29,190 nt of DNA, from positions 1 to 29,190 of IMG/VR virus record IMGVR_UViG_3300036817_000494; one strand, written 5' to 3'. The DNA is from a virus. Within the stretch, counting starts at the first letter, position 1. Each line of letters opens with the position of its first letter. This document shows, in pieces, positions 8,744 to 16,819 of this stretch. The translations under genes and the position numbers were made by a program. The notes below the pieces were generated by a model. It did not search any database. It was not told the origin of the DNA and saw only the letters and a list, made by a program, of their open reading frames with translations.

Positions 8744-9644
8744 CCGAGCCCCCGATAGTTATCTGGTACTCGGTGCAGTTCGACGCCTGCGACTTACTCA
8801 GCACAATGTCGGCCTGCGGTGATGCCAGTTCGACACGCTGGACACCTTCAACATGCAGCGCCGCGTAAATGGCTGACAGGCGGATATCACGCCCGAGCCG
8901 GTGCTGCGCGCTGATGTAGCTCTGCAGCTTCTGCTCTGACGCCTGTCTGATGGGCTCAGACTCGGGGCCGGGGTAAACGTAGAGCGTCGCGTCAATCTGG
9001 TACGGCACAATCTCGGCTGACTGGACGGTCACCCGGTCGGCCACCGGACGCACATCTTCGGCATTCAGCGCCTTATCAACAATCGCCAGTAAATCAGGGC
9101 TGGCGGTGCCGTCGCCCTCTCGGGATAACACTGTAATCGTCACGCAAGCTGGCGACGGGCTGGCGACCGAAACGTCAGCGACCCGCCCGTCGGCGCTGCG
9201 TCCGTGATACTCGTATGCTCCGACCGGCCCCGCCACGCTCAAGCCCTCAAAAGCCTGTTGCGTGCGCAGACGCAGGTCGGTATCGGATTCCATAACGGCA
9301 GATGTCGGCGGAATGGTGGTGTCATCCGCCGGGGTGATGGTCAGGCGTTCGGTATTGTTGTTTCCTGCCACGACGTCGAGGTCGTTACCGGCGGAATAGG
9401 CCAGCGTCACCGCCTGCGCGGCTTCGTTCACCCGCTGACGCCAGATAACTTCACGGTAGGCGTTTTCCTGCAGCAGCTTAACAATCGGCTCTGACTCAAG
9501 CGCCAGCGTCCGGGCAATAGCCTCCTGCTGGTCTTCGGGATAGAGCGAAATCAGTATCGCTTTGCGTTCCGCAAGGATGGTTTCATAGTCCAGTTCCTCA
9601 ACCACGTCGGGAACGGGTAACTGACTCAGGTCAACGGTTGCCAT
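8736..9644 (-). CDS. J: Baseplate assembly protein gpJ
   Basis: A 302-residue protein matching P2 gpJ (302), the wedge protein at the baseplate edge, related to T4 gp6 and Mu gp47. It begins MATVDLSQLPVPDVVEELDYE and contains AGNDLDVVA, the PVGAYEYHGRSADGRVADVSV block and the later VRPVADRVTV segment. It lies six bases after W and overlaps I. No disruption is visible. Confidence 0.96.
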   Translation of the reverse strand: MATVDLSQLPVPDVVEELDYETILAERKAILISLYPEDQQEAIARTLALESEPIVKLLQENAYREVIWRQRVNEAAQAVTLAYSAGNDLDVVAGNNNTERLTITPADDTTIPPTSAVMESDTDLRLRTQQAFEGLSVAGPVGAYEYHGRSADGRVADVSVASPSPACVTITVLSREGDGTASPDLLAIVDKALNAEDVRPVADRVTVQSAEIVPYQIDATLYVYPGPESEPIRQASEQKLQSYISAQHRLGRDIRLSAIYAALHVEGVQRVELASPQADIVLSKSQASNCTEYQITIGGSDE

Positions 9645-9650
9645 AGTGAT

Positions 9651-9998
9651 TTAACTCAGTGAAACAGTGGTTGAAACTGACGCACCGGTATCGGTACGCA
9701 TCCCGGTAATATCGACATACATTTCGCCAGCGTCGCCGGTCTCAAAGCTGATGGCGTTAAGCCTGATGCGCGGCTCCCACTTCTGGATAGCCGAATAGCA
9801 CGCCACCATAATTTGCAGTCTGAGCGCCGGGTTTTGCGGCATATCAATCAGCGCCGACAGAAGCGAGCCATATTCACGACGCATCACCCGCGAGCCGACC
9901 GGCGTCAGCAGAATGTCGCGCATGCTCTGGCTGATGTGCTCAGTGTCACTGATACCGAGGCCGGTATTTCGGTTCATACCCTGATAGCGCACTGTCAT
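9651..9998 (-). CDS. W: Baseplate wedge protein gpW (gp25-like)
   Basis: A 115-residue protein matching P2 gpW (115), homologue of T4 gp25, the inner wedge protein that primes sheath assembly. The core ISQSMRDILLTPVGSRVMRREYGS with the EYGS element of the gp25 fold is clear, as is the downstream WEPRI motif. Start overlaps the V stop by ATGA. Confidence 0.96.
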   Translation of the reverse strand: MTVRYQGMNRNTGLGISDTEHISQSMRDILLTPVGSRVMRREYGSLLSALIDMPQNPALRLQIMVACYSAIQKWEPRIRLNAISFETGDAGEMYVDITGMRTDTGASVSTTVSLS

Positions 9999-10630
9999 AT
10001 CGGCGCACCCGTTGTCCCGCCGCTGTCGCCGGGGTGTTTATGGGTGTGGAGCACCTTGCCATTAGACGACAGTGACCCGCCGGTATGTTCGATATTGCCT
10101 TTCATCATGCCGCCCTTTTGCACCTCAAGCGTCGCCGTCGTCAGCTTATTGGTGCAAATCACCTCCGGGGTGTCGAGGGTGATACTGGTCGAGGCTTTCA
10201 CCAGTACCAGCGGCACGGTTGCGGTGATGGACTCCGATGCCGTCACGTCGGCAGTTTTGATGCCGCTGACCGTCAGCGCACCGGTCTCGGGTTCGTACTC
10301 AATGACCGCACCATCAGGGAAAGCCACATGCCACGCATCCGCCGAGGCAGAGGGAGCGGGGTTATCGTCGGAGAAAATCCCCGGCAGCACAAAAGCGGTA
10401 TCAAGCTCGCCACCGATTGCCAGCAGCAGAACCTGCTCACCGACCGAGGGAGCCCACCACGTCCGCGAACGACCGGCGCGGGTGGTCAGCCAGTTCAACC
10501 ATGTCGTCTGGATCCCGCCGCTTTGTACGCGGCACAGCCCCTGCACGGTATCGACCTCAGTCACCACACCTGAGCGGATGAGATTGCGAATCGCGCGCGC
10601 GAGCTCCTGTATCGTGGATAACGTATTCAT
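9995..10630 (-). CDS. V: Baseplate spike protein gpV
   Basis: A 211-residue membrane-piercing spike (P2 gpV, 211). The N-terminal OB-fold domain includes GLCRVQSGGIQTTWLNWLTTRAG and WWAPSVGEQVLLLA; the C-terminal part is a trimeric beta helix. Near the C-terminus, HTHKHPGDSGG carries the HxH motif that coordinates an iron ion at the needle tip in P2. V heads the V-W-J-I-H-G operon, with a 68-base gap before it where P2 has promoter PV. Confidence 0.97.
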   Translation of the reverse strand: MNTLSTIQELARAIRNLIRSGVVTEVDTVQGLCRVQSGGIQTTWLNWLTTRAGRSRTWWAPSVGEQVLLLAIGGELDTAFVLPGIFSDDNPAPSASADAWHVAFPDGAVIEYEPETGALTVSGIKTADVTASESITATVPLVLVKASTSITLDTPEVICTNKLTTATLEVQKGGMMKGNIEHTGGSLSSNGKVLHTHKHPGDSGGTTGAPI

Positions 10631-10691
10631 AGTGCAAGGATGCCTCTGGTCTGAAACCGCGCCAATTCGCGCGGCTCCGGTGGTGGTTCAC

Positions 10692-10695
10692 ACAA
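10692..10695 (-). promoter_or_regulatory. Candidate Ogr half-site of late promoter PV
   Basis: TTGTGTG on the minus strand lies just downstream of the S stop codon and about 60 bases before the V start, the position of the activator site in P2 PV. The same TTGTGTG string recurs in the O/P divergent region. The leader would be very short, which weakens the call. Confidence 0.33.
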
Positions 10696-10698
10696 TAT

Positions 10699-11148
10699 TT
10701 ATTTGCCGAGGTGCCTGATAATGACGTCTTCAATCATCTGCTCATCGTCGCGGGTGAAACCGAGCAACGGGCGCGCATCGTACTGCACATCCCGGCTGTT
10801 GCGGTTTGGCCGGTCTTTGAGCCCGTACTGATGCACCCGCGTCATGCGCTGCACCTTGCCGGTAAACTCCACCACCGCCGCACTGTCGCTGCCTTTGGCT
10901 TTCATAAAGCGACTGGTGCGCAGCTTGGCGAACATTTCGCGCTTAATGCGGCCTTTCTTGCTCCGCACCGGCTGGCGCTTTCGCGCCGCATACGGGGTGC
11001 CGTCGGGGGCCTGCTGGCGCTTGATGCGCTGTTGCTGAATGGTACGCAGCTTTTTCGCAATCTCAGCCGCCATTTGCCGACGCGCCGCCGGTGACAGGCT
11101 GGCAATCAGACCGGCAAGACGTTCCTGCAGCGCGGTTAACTCACTCAT
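10699..11148 (-). CDS. S: Tail completion protein gpS
   Basis: A 149-residue protein of the P2 gpS family (150 in P2), which finishes the tail so it can join the head. Family features are an N-terminal helical segment (LTALQERLAGLIASLSPAARRQ), the basic RKRQPVRSKKGRIKREMFAKLR block and the C-terminal HQYGLKDRPNR..DVQYDARPLLGFT. It overlaps R by eight bases and ends the operon begun at O. Confidence 0.95.
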   Translation of the reverse strand: MSELTALQERLAGLIASLSPAARRQMAAEIAKKLRTIQQQRIKRQQAPDGTPYAARKRQPVRSKKGRIKREMFAKLRTSRFMKAKGSDSAAVVEFTGKVQRMTRVHQYGLKDRPNRNSRDVQYDARPLLGFTRDDEQMIEDVIIRHLGK

Positions 11149-11608
11149 CCCACTTACTCACCAGTTCGCCGTTAACGTACAGCTCGACCGGGCGCGTCAC
11201 CGGCTCAGGTAGCGGCGGCTCAGGGGCATAGCTGACATGCAGCGCGCCGTCGACCTCTTTGACGAGCGTGCGCTCGGTGAGCCTCAGGCTGATACTGATA
11301 TCGAGCGAATCGTCGTTATTGATATCAATAATCCAGGTGAATCCTTTTTCCCGCCCCTCGTCGGTGGTCATAATGTCCGGCTGATGTTCACGCAGCCACG
11401 CCTGCACCGGCACGAATATCAAATCGAGGTCGCCGGTGAAGTCGGTCACCACCACGTTAAGCACATACACCTTTTCAAACGACAGCGAGCTCGCCAGTCG
11501 GGAATCGGTATGACCATTGTCGGCAAACAGGCGCAGCATATCGGGGTTGTTTCGGAGCTGCGGCACGGCGTTAATCAGCGCTTTGCGCAGGCTTTTGTGC
11601 TTCTGCAT
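11141..11608 (-). CDS. R: Tail completion protein gpR
   Basis: A 155-residue protein matching P2 gpR (155), which acts with gpS at the head-proximal tail end. It begins MQKHKSLRKALINAVPQLRNNPDMLRLF and contains the segments FEKVYVLNVVVTDF and LDISISLRLTERTLVKEV. Its first 38 bases overlap the end of lysC in another frame. Intact. Confidence 0.95.
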   Translation of the reverse strand: MQKHKSLRKALINAVPQLRNNPDMLRLFADNGHTDSRLASSLSFEKVYVLNVVVTDFTGDLDLIFVPVQAWLREHQPDIMTTDEGREKGFTWIIDINNDDSLDISISLRLTERTLVKEVDGALHVSYAPEPPLPEPVTRPVELYVNGELVSKWDE

Positions 11609-11861
11609 CGAGTTCGTCCTGACAGTGTTTGACGGTTTTGACCTGCAGCGCGCAGGCGGTCAGCGCGCCCTCAAGGCGGCGGATATCCGCGCTCAGGTCG
11701 CCATTGGTTTTCGGGTCACTTCCCGGCATCGGGCAAAGGCTCACCCTCGGGCATCCATTGACCACAATCACCGGCGCTGGCGCAGGCGGTGCGGGTGTGC
11801 AACCGACGCACAACATCAGGCAAAGCAGCGTTATACCAGCGGCGAAAGGCTTCATTTTCAT
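11571..11861 (-). CDS. lysC: Outer-membrane spanin LysC (Rz1-like lipoprotein)
   Basis: A 96-residue lipoprotein. The signal sequence ends in a lipobox LCVGC with the lipidated Cys at residue 21, followed by a proline-rich start (CTPAPPAPAPV) typical of Rz1. The mature part, with a short helix near the C-terminus, should reach across the periplasm to LysB, and the pair fuses inner and outer membranes at the end of lysis. The gene starts inside lysB, 146 bases before its end and in another frame, and runs into R. GAGG lies seven bases before the ATG, supporting this start. Confidence 0.92.
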   Translation of the reverse strand: MKMKPFAAGITLLCLMLCVGCTPAPPAPAPVIVVNGCPRVSLCPMPGSDPKTNGDLSADIRRLEGALTACALQVKTVKHCQDELDAEAQKPAQSAD

Positions 11862-12144
11862 TAAGTAACCTCGTTATCGTTTGCTCACGGCGGCTGGCCT
11901 CTGCGCTTGCCTTTGCGAGCTGTTCGCGCAGTGCCACCTGCGCGGATTCATTACGTCGGGCGAGCGTACCGGCAACACTGAGCTGATTTTTCAGCATGCC
12001 AATCGTCGTCTTTTGTTCGCTCGCGACGCGGTTTGCCGTCTCAAAGGAGCGGGATAAATTGCCGTTCTCATGGCGCAACCACAGCAGCCCGAGCACAGCC
12101 AGCACCAGCGCAGAGGCCAGAAACATCACAATGATTCTGGACAC
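11716..12144 (-). CDS. lysB: Inner-membrane spanin LysB (Rz-like)
   Basis: A 142-residue type II membrane protein, similar in length to P2 LysB (141). One N-terminal transmembrane helix (residues 4-22, IIVMFLASALVLAVLGLLW) is followed by a periplasmic coiled coil (about 30-95) rich in Ala, Gln and Glu, and the conserved NEAFRRWYNAALPDVVRRLH segment of P2-like Rz proteins. The C-terminus should bind LysC. It overlaps LysA by 19 bases and contains the lysC start. Confidence 0.92.
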   Translation of the reverse strand: MSRIIVMFLASALVLAVLGLLWLRHENGNLSRSFETANRVASEQKTTIGMLKNQLSVAGTLARRNESAQVALREQLAKASAEASRREQTITRLLNENEAFRRWYNAALPDVVRRLHTRTACASAGDCGQWMPEGEPLPDAGK

Positions 12145-12557
12145 AGACCAGCCCCCTCAATGCGCTGGCGGTAAGTCTCGCGAACGGCCTTAAAGGTCAG
12201 AACACAAAGCAGGTAGACCAGCGCCGTAAAGATCCAGCCAGCTCCAAGCAAACAGCCCGTGGTAGCAGAGAAAATAATGAGAGACCATGCGTGGCGCGCC
12301 TGCGAAGGTTTGCGACAAAAGACGACGCGAAATACCTTCATCAGATCTGGATTGACGGGAATACTTTTGCCGGTATTTCGCAGCCAGTGCTCATAGGCGA
12401 CCACACCGGCGAGGCTCGCCGCAATGCAGACAAAACAGACATAGAGCGCCCACGCGGCAACAAAATTCATTGCAGCACTTTGCGGCGATACCAGCCCCCA
12501 AAGCAGAACCAGTGCCAGCAGGGCATCGAACATCAGGGAACGTAAATATTTTTTCAT
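12126..12557 (-). CDS. lysA: Lysis timing protein LysA
   Basis: A 143-residue membrane protein matching P2 LysA (141), which affects the timing of lysis. I chose the ATG at 12557 because AGGAG lies at a good distance upstream and the N-terminus MKKYLRSLMFDALLALVLL aligns with P2; an in-frame ATG at 12578 lacks that support. Hydrophobic segments lie near residues 7-22, 30-51 and 95-117. The AAMNFVAAWA and GAGWIFTALVYL motifs are shared with P2. The start overlaps the K stop as ATGA. Confidence 0.9.
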   Translation of the reverse strand: MKKYLRSLMFDALLALVLLWGLVSPQSAAMNFVAAWALYVCFVCIAASLAGVVAYEHWLRNTGKSIPVNPDLMKVFRVVFCRKPSQARHAWSLIIFSATTGCLLGAGWIFTALVYLLCVLTFKAVRETYRQRIEGAGLCPESL

Positions 12558-13066
12558 TGGGTTACTCCTTTTATGCAATACGCCAGTTCCCGCGCGCGGC
12601 GGTTTTCCAGCCCTTTGTTTTTAATGCCATTGACGTACACCCAGCGGGTGAGCTGGTCGCATGCCTGCCACCACTGATGACGCTTGATGTAAGAGACCAG
12701 TGTCGAGCGACAGGCCGCGCCGGTGCCAACGTTAAAAGAGAAACTGACCAGTGCGTCGTAAACCGGCTGCGGCATAGTGACCGGCACGCAGACCGCGAGA
12801 CGGCGCTCGGTGTTCAGCACGTCGGCGACCAGATTTGCCGCCGCGTCGCGCTCGGTGATATCGCGTTTTGGTACCACCCTGGCAGTGTGGCCGATGCCTG
12901 ACGTCCACACGCCCGCGCTGCACTGGTAAGGTGTCAGGCGACACCCTTCGAGGTCGGCTATCAGCGCCAGACCATCAGGCGAGGTATTCAGCAGACGAAA
13001 ATCAGGCATCAGTGCCGCCAGCGCCAGCACTGCGGCCACACTGCAACGTTTAACGATTGAGCTCAC
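12554..13066 (-). CDS. K: SAR endolysin, T4-lysozyme/GH24 type
   Basis: A 170-residue muramidase. The catalytic triad is E40-(8 residues)-C49-(5 residues)-T55, in LEGCRLTPYQCSAGVWTSGIGHT spacing. The N-terminus (residues 7-20, Ala-rich and weakly hydrophobic) fits a signal-arrest-release helix: the enzyme would be exported by Sec, held inactive at the membrane and released when the membrane depolarises. Cysteines at 8 (inside the SAR helix), 42 and 49 match C13, C44 and C51 of P1 Lyz, where disulfide exchange unmasks the catalytic Cys. It overlaps the holin gene by 17 bases. P2 gpK has the E-D-T form and a different holin, so the lysis pair looks swapped in. Confidence 0.93.
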   Translation of the reverse strand: MSSIVKRCSVAAVLALAALMPDFRLLNTSPDGLALIADLEGCRLTPYQCSAGVWTSGIGHTARVVPKRDITERDAAANLVADVLNTERRLAVCVPVTMPQPVYDALVSFSFNVGTGAACRSTLVSYIKRHQWWQACDQLTRWVYVNGIKNKGLENRRARELAYCIKGVTQ

Positions 13067-13271
13067 GGGTCACCCCTTTGTCGATTCCCATTTCGGTCAG
13101 GTAACGAAAGGTTTTGCGCCGGTACCAGAAATTCACCGCCGCCGTAAAAATGGCGCACAGACTACCCACATACAGCGCCAGTTTTTCAGGCGACATTGCT
13201 CCGAAATACGCCAGCCCCACGGCCAGCCAGTAGGCGATAAACGTGGTGATTTTTTCCATACTCAGTCCCAT
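13050..13271 (-). CDS. Pinholin-like class II holin (S21 type), possible dual start
   Basis: A 73-residue protein with two transmembrane helices (about residues 9-27 and 31-51) and a short basic cytoplasmic tail (RRKTFRYL). The string MEKITTFIAY resembles the start of phage 21 S21. Two in-frame Met codons, M1 and M5 (start at 13259), mirror the S21 MKSM double start that yields antiholin and holin, but the extra residues here (MGLS) bring no positive charge. Small pinholins depolarise the membrane without passing enzyme, which suits the SAR endolysin next door. P2 holin Y is longer with three helices. It overlaps X by ten bases. Confidence 0.87.
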   Translation of the reverse strand: MGLSMEKITTFIAYWLAVGLAYFGAMSPEKLALYVGSLCAIFTAAVNFWYRRKTFRYLTEMGIDKGVTRELNR

Positions 13272-13465
13272 AGGTTCAGGGTCTCCGCCGTGGGTGATGT
13301 TTCAACGTCGGGCAGGTCAATCGCCGTGCCATGCGGCAGAATGACGCCCAGCTCAGACAGACCGGGATTAGCCAGCAACACCGACTCGACCACGCCCTCA
13401 GTGCGCCCGTAATACCGGGCGCAAAGCGCGTCTAGGGTGTCGCCCTGCATCGCGTAGACTTTCAT
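13262..13465 (-). CDS. X: Tail protein gpX (LysM-like)
   Basis: A 67-residue protein with MKVYAMQGDTLDALCARYYG and ANPGL..LGVILPHGTAIDLPD, nearly identical in plan to P2 gpX (67). The fold is a small LysM-like domain; in related contractile tails such proteins hold sheath or hub parts together. I chose the ATG at 13465, which overlaps the L stop as ATGA and matches the P2 N-terminus, rather than an in-frame start seven codons upstream. Confidence 0.95.
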   Translation of the reverse strand: MKVYAMQGDTLDALCARYYGRTEGVVESVLLANPGLSELGVILPHGTAIDLPDVETSPTAETLNLWD

Positions 13466-13974
13466 CAGAGCTGACCCACGATGCACCGCGGCTTATCCTG
13501 CAGTCGCGAGACCGACCAGCGCATATCCCGCCACAGGTCATCAATGGTGGACTCGACGCTGTCGGCTTTTTTGTCACCCTTGCCGGTGGCCTCAACGCCG
13601 CGATAACGCTCATACAGGGTGGCGGTCGCCATCGCTGTCACGGCACTCAGGTAGTGGAAAACGCGCACATTCTCACCGTCGATTTCCTCGGCGTCAGGCA
13701 CGTCGGCCAGTTGCTTAAACCCTGCGGCAATCTGGCGCAGTCGGTAGTCGTAAAGCTCCGCATTGGTTTCCGCCATGCCGGTCTTGATGGCGTTGCGCAG
13801 GCGCGCATCGGAAACCGTCTGCTCAAGGCGCATCAGCTCGCGCACCCGCTTCGGATCCACATCAGGGAAAAAGAACGTGTTTTTAATCACTGCATCGCCC
13901 GTCTCCGGTGCGGGAATCACCACGCCCGGTACGTCCTGCGGTTCGTCGGGCTGATTCAGTATTACTGTCTTCAT
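13465..13974 (-). CDS. L: Head completion/stabilisation protein gpL
   Basis: A 169-residue protein of the P2 gpL family (169), added to the filled head to stabilise it and provide the neck for the tail. Clear features are FFFPDVDPKRVRELMRLEQTVSDARLRNAIKTG in the N-terminal half and RYRGVEATGKGDKKADSVESTIDDLWRDMRWSVSRL near the C-terminus. Followed without gap by X, preceded by a 93-base spacer after M. Confidence 0.96.
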   Translation of the reverse strand: MKTVILNQPDEPQDVPGVVIPAPETGDAVIKNTFFFPDVDPKRVRELMRLEQTVSDARLRNAIKTGMAETNAELYDYRLRQIAAGFKQLADVPDAEEIDGENVRVFHYLSAVTAMATATLYERYRGVEATGKGDKKADSVESTIDDLWRDMRWSVSRLQDKPRCIVGQL

Positions 13975-14067
13975 GACAACCTCATTAGGTTGGGCGGTGG
14001 ACGCCGGTCGCCGTCAGGGTTAAAACCTGCTTTGACCAGCGTGCCGCCCGGCTCGGGGAGCGTTCTG

Positions 14068-14817
14068 TTAACCGGCAGTTTTGACCGCCTTTGGTGGACG
14101 CCCGCGCTTTGCCGCCGGTTTGGTGGCAGGTTTGCGCGTGCGCGGTTTAGTCGTTTTACGGGGTGCTGCCTCTGGCTTTGGCTTCAATGCCCGCTCCAGT
14201 CGCTCAATCTCTTTGCGCACACCGGCATTGCGGTCGAGCTGCATCGCGCGCTGAAACTGTGCCAGCGCTTCGGCATTCTGACCGGCGTCGCGCAGGGTCA
14301 GGCCGGTCACCTTATGCAGGCGGGCGCGCACCATATCGGGAACGTCAGCGCCATCGGTCAGGCTGAGGGTGGTCAGCAGTAATGCGAGGTCGACAGGCTC
14401 ACCGGCATCGCGCAGGCGCAGCGCGGCAAGCGCCACCTCCTCAACCAGCATGTAAGGCGTGGTGCGACGATGGTCTGAGGTGAGACCGTATTTCAGCGCG
14501 TAGGGCGCAATTTCCAGCGCGCCAGCTATATCACCGGCATCGAGACGCCACAGCATGACGGCCATGACAATGTCATCCTGCGCGCCACGGCCATCAGCCA
14601 GCACACCAGCGACCCACGGCGCATAGAACGGCAGCAGCTCGCGCTTTTTCTCGGCCTTGCGCTCATTTGAACGGATGTTTTTTAACGTGCGACGGTCTTC
14701 GGCCAGCTTTACCAGCATCTGTTCATAGGCGGATGCATGGCGCAGCGGGGCTTTTTCCCGCTGCGCGGTTTCAGAGGCCGAGACCCGCATCATGTGACGC
14801 TGTGCGGGGCTCGTCAT
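14068..14817 (-). CDS. M: Terminase small subunit gpM
   Basis: A 249-residue protein matching P2 gpM (247). It pairs with gpP: gpM recognises cos DNA and, in P2, carries endonuclease function in the complex. The start at 14817 (MTSPAQRHMMRVSA) is the P2 start; an upstream in-frame extension runs into N and is not used. The middle has KKRELLPFYAPWVAGVL, GAQDDIVMAVMLWRLDAGDIAGALEIA and KEIERLERALKPKPE. The C-terminal 35 residues are highly basic with an AT-hook-like KRGRPPK. It lies four bases after N. Confidence 0.95.
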   Translation of the reverse strand: MTSPAQRHMMRVSASETAQREKAPLRHASAYEQMLVKLAEDRRTLKNIRSNERKAEKKRELLPFYAPWVAGVLADGRGAQDDIVMAVMLWRLDAGDIAGALEIAPYALKYGLTSDHRRTTPYMLVEEVALAALRLRDAGEPVDLALLLTTLSLTDGADVPDMVRARLHKVTGLTLRDAGQNAEALAQFQRAMQLDRNAGVRKEIERLERALKPKPEAAPRKTTKPRTRKPATKPAAKRGRPPKAVKTAG

Positions 14818-14821
14818 GGGC

Positions 14822-15889
14822 TTACTCTCCGCCTTCCGGTGCTTCTGGTGCGGTGAAATCGCCCAGGGTGATGTTTTCCAGCAGGCACCCGGCGGCATAC
14901 GCCTCGATGACATAATCGATGTTCATCGACTCGTAGTTTTCCACGCGGTCTTTTTTCGGGTTCTCATCAATGCTGCGGCGGTGGCTCTCATCCATGAAGT
15001 AGATAGAGAGGTTTTCCAGCGTGGTCACGAATACCGCATTCGCCGGGAAGTACGGCACGCGCACGGCAGGCAGGTTGCCGATGCGCTTCTGGCTGATGAT
15101 GATATCCGCCGCGAGCGACTCGGTGTTTTCCTGCTGCTTGTTCACCAGCGGGAAATATTTGTCGGCCAGCAGCTTACGGCCAACGATGGCAACGAGTTTC
15201 GGGTCATCCTGATAAATTTCGTCAATCAGGGTGTTGGTACCGTCCATCACCAGCGCGTCGAGATTCTCATAGTCGCCGTTCTTACCGACACGAATCACGT
15301 CAGAAATAACGCTTCCGTCCTCAGCGGTGATTTTGCTCATCACGCGCGCCGATGCTTCGTTGCGGTACTTCTGCAGCCAGCCGACGGCCACATCCTGCAG
15401 CATCGGGTTTTTGCTGCGGTCTGAGGTATCAGCGCGGGTGGTACCGTTGAACCCGGCCATGATGAAATCGAGCGCCTGACGCTGGACGATGGCGTCGCGG
15501 ATGCGGCGCTGGAAGTCCTGAAAACGCGCCCACAGGTCAAGGCGTTTGTAGGTCAGATGGAAGTCAAAGTTAATCTGATTGCACTCGTACTTGTTGGACT
15601 CAAGCGCGGTAAAATCTGCGGTCTGGCGCTCTTTGTCGCCCGAGGTATCGGTCGTGCTGGCGATGGTGCCGGTCACACCGACGCCGATTTTCTCGCCCTT
15701 CATTTCTGCGACTGGCAGAATGTTAATCATCTGCAGAAACGCGGATGACGCCTGCACGGTGTTCATCAGCGTTTGCGTGACGGACGGCTCGACGGTGAAT
15801 TTTTTGCTGACGTCATCAACGCTGATGCCGTTCAGTTTGGCGAGCTGGGTCAGATAGGCATTGAACTTAAAACGGGTTTCCTGACGCAT
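14822..15889 (-). CDS. N: Major capsid protein precursor gpN
   Basis: A 355-residue HK97-fold capsid protein matching P2 gpN (357). The start at 15889 (MRQETRFKFNAYL) is the family start; an in-frame ATG eleven codons upstream is not conserved. In P2 the first 31 residues are removed by the gpO protease during maturation; the same SKKFTVEPSVTQTLMNT region is present here. Other family blocks are SNKYECNQINFDF, LDFIMAGFNG and NYESMNIDYVIEAYAAGCLLE. It lies between scaffold and terminase small subunit, as expected. Confidence 0.97.
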   Translation of the reverse strand: MRQETRFKFNAYLTQLAKLNGISVDDVSKKFTVEPSVTQTLMNTVQASSAFLQMINILPVAEMKGEKIGVGVTGTIASTTDTSGDKERQTADFTALESNKYECNQINFDFHLTYKRLDLWARFQDFQRRIRDAIVQRQALDFIMAGFNGTTRADTSDRSKNPMLQDVAVGWLQKYRNEASARVMSKITAEDGSVISDVIRVGKNGDYENLDALVMDGTNTLIDEIYQDDPKLVAIVGRKLLADKYFPLVNKQQENTESLAADIIISQKRIGNLPAVRVPYFPANAVFVTTLENLSIYFMDESHRRSIDENPKKDRVENYESMNIDYVIEAYAAGCLLENITLGDFTAPEAPEGGE

Positions 15890-15964
15890 AGTATTTCCTG
15901 TTTGAATTAATCGGTTAGTCACAGCATCGGGCGGGGTTACCGCCCGGTTTCGGTCTGCGGTTTA

Positions 15965-16819
15965 TCAGCAGTCGGTCAGCAGCTCATCGCCGCCACCGCC
16001 GCTGGCTTTTGTGCGTCGCGGCTGGCTGAAACTTTCGGTTTTATCGAGGGTGGTTTTTAGGTCGGAAAATGCCTGGCTGGTTTCTTCAACCTTGCCGGTC
16101 ACTTCCTGTTTGAAAGAGGCAAACGCGGCTTCCATACCAGAAATGCGCTCCTCCTGTTTGGTCAGGTTGGTCTGTACATGCTCGCTGACGGTGGTCACCG
16201 CCTCATGCACATCATTCAGGCGCGCATCGTCGCTGACCTGCTTACGGCTGAAAATGGCTTTCACCTTATCGGCAAGGCTGTTGAGCACCGTGTCGGGAAC
16301 GTCTTCAAATTCCAGCTCGGCCAGCGTGGCGGCGGAAAAGACGTTTTCAGGGTTGGCCTTGAAGCGCTGCAGAGGGTTGTGCTTCGCATTGCGGCAGAAT
16401 TCGAGGTATTCAGTGCCGAGGCTCGCCGGGTCATCGGTGACCGCAAGGCCGACGAGGTAGCATTTGCCGGTATTGGCAAAATTCGGCTGAATTTCCATTG
16501 AGGTGTAGACCTTCTGCAATTTTTTATTCATCGCAATCAGGTCATCGGTCGGTGTGATTCTGGCGAACAACGCCCATTTGTCGTTAAGCGCAGAATCGTC
16601 GTCAATTTTCTCGGCTTTCAGCTCAACCACATCGCCTAAGCGTTTGAAGTCGCCATCGGGAAAGAGGCCGCGAATATGCTCAAGGTTAATGCGGCAACCG
16701 TAGACGCGAGGGTCAAACGATTCGGCCATTTCCTGAATATCGTTACCGCTGATAATGCGGCCATCGCAGGTGTCACCCTCGACGCCGATGCGAAAGAATT
16801 TTGAGACTTTTTTTGCCAT
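15965..16819 (-). CDS. O: Capsid scaffold and maturation protease gpO
   Basis: A 284-residue protein matching P2 gpO (284). The N-terminal half is a serine protease that cleaves capsid, portal and itself; D19, H48 and S107 (in VYTS) fall at exactly the P2 catalytic positions. The C-terminal half (about residues 190-275) is a helical, charged scaffold that directs T=7 assembly and is the part usurped by satellites such as P4 in P2-like helpers. It is the first gene of the O-N-M-L-X-lysis-R-S operon, divergent from P with a 165-base shared control region. Confidence 0.97.
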   Translation of the reverse strand: MAKKVSKFFRIGVEGDTCDGRIISGNDIQEMAESFDPRVYGCRINLEHIRGLFPDGDFKRLGDVVELKAEKIDDDSALNDKWALFARITPTDDLIAMNKKLQKVYTSMEIQPNFANTGKCYLVGLAVTDDPASLGTEYLEFCRNAKHNPLQRFKANPENVFSAATLAELEFEDVPDTVLNSLADKVKAIFSRKQVSDDARLNDVHEAVTTVSEHVQTNLTKQEERISGMEAAFASFKQEVTGKVEETSQAFSDLKTTLDKTESFSQPRRTKASGGGGDELLTDC

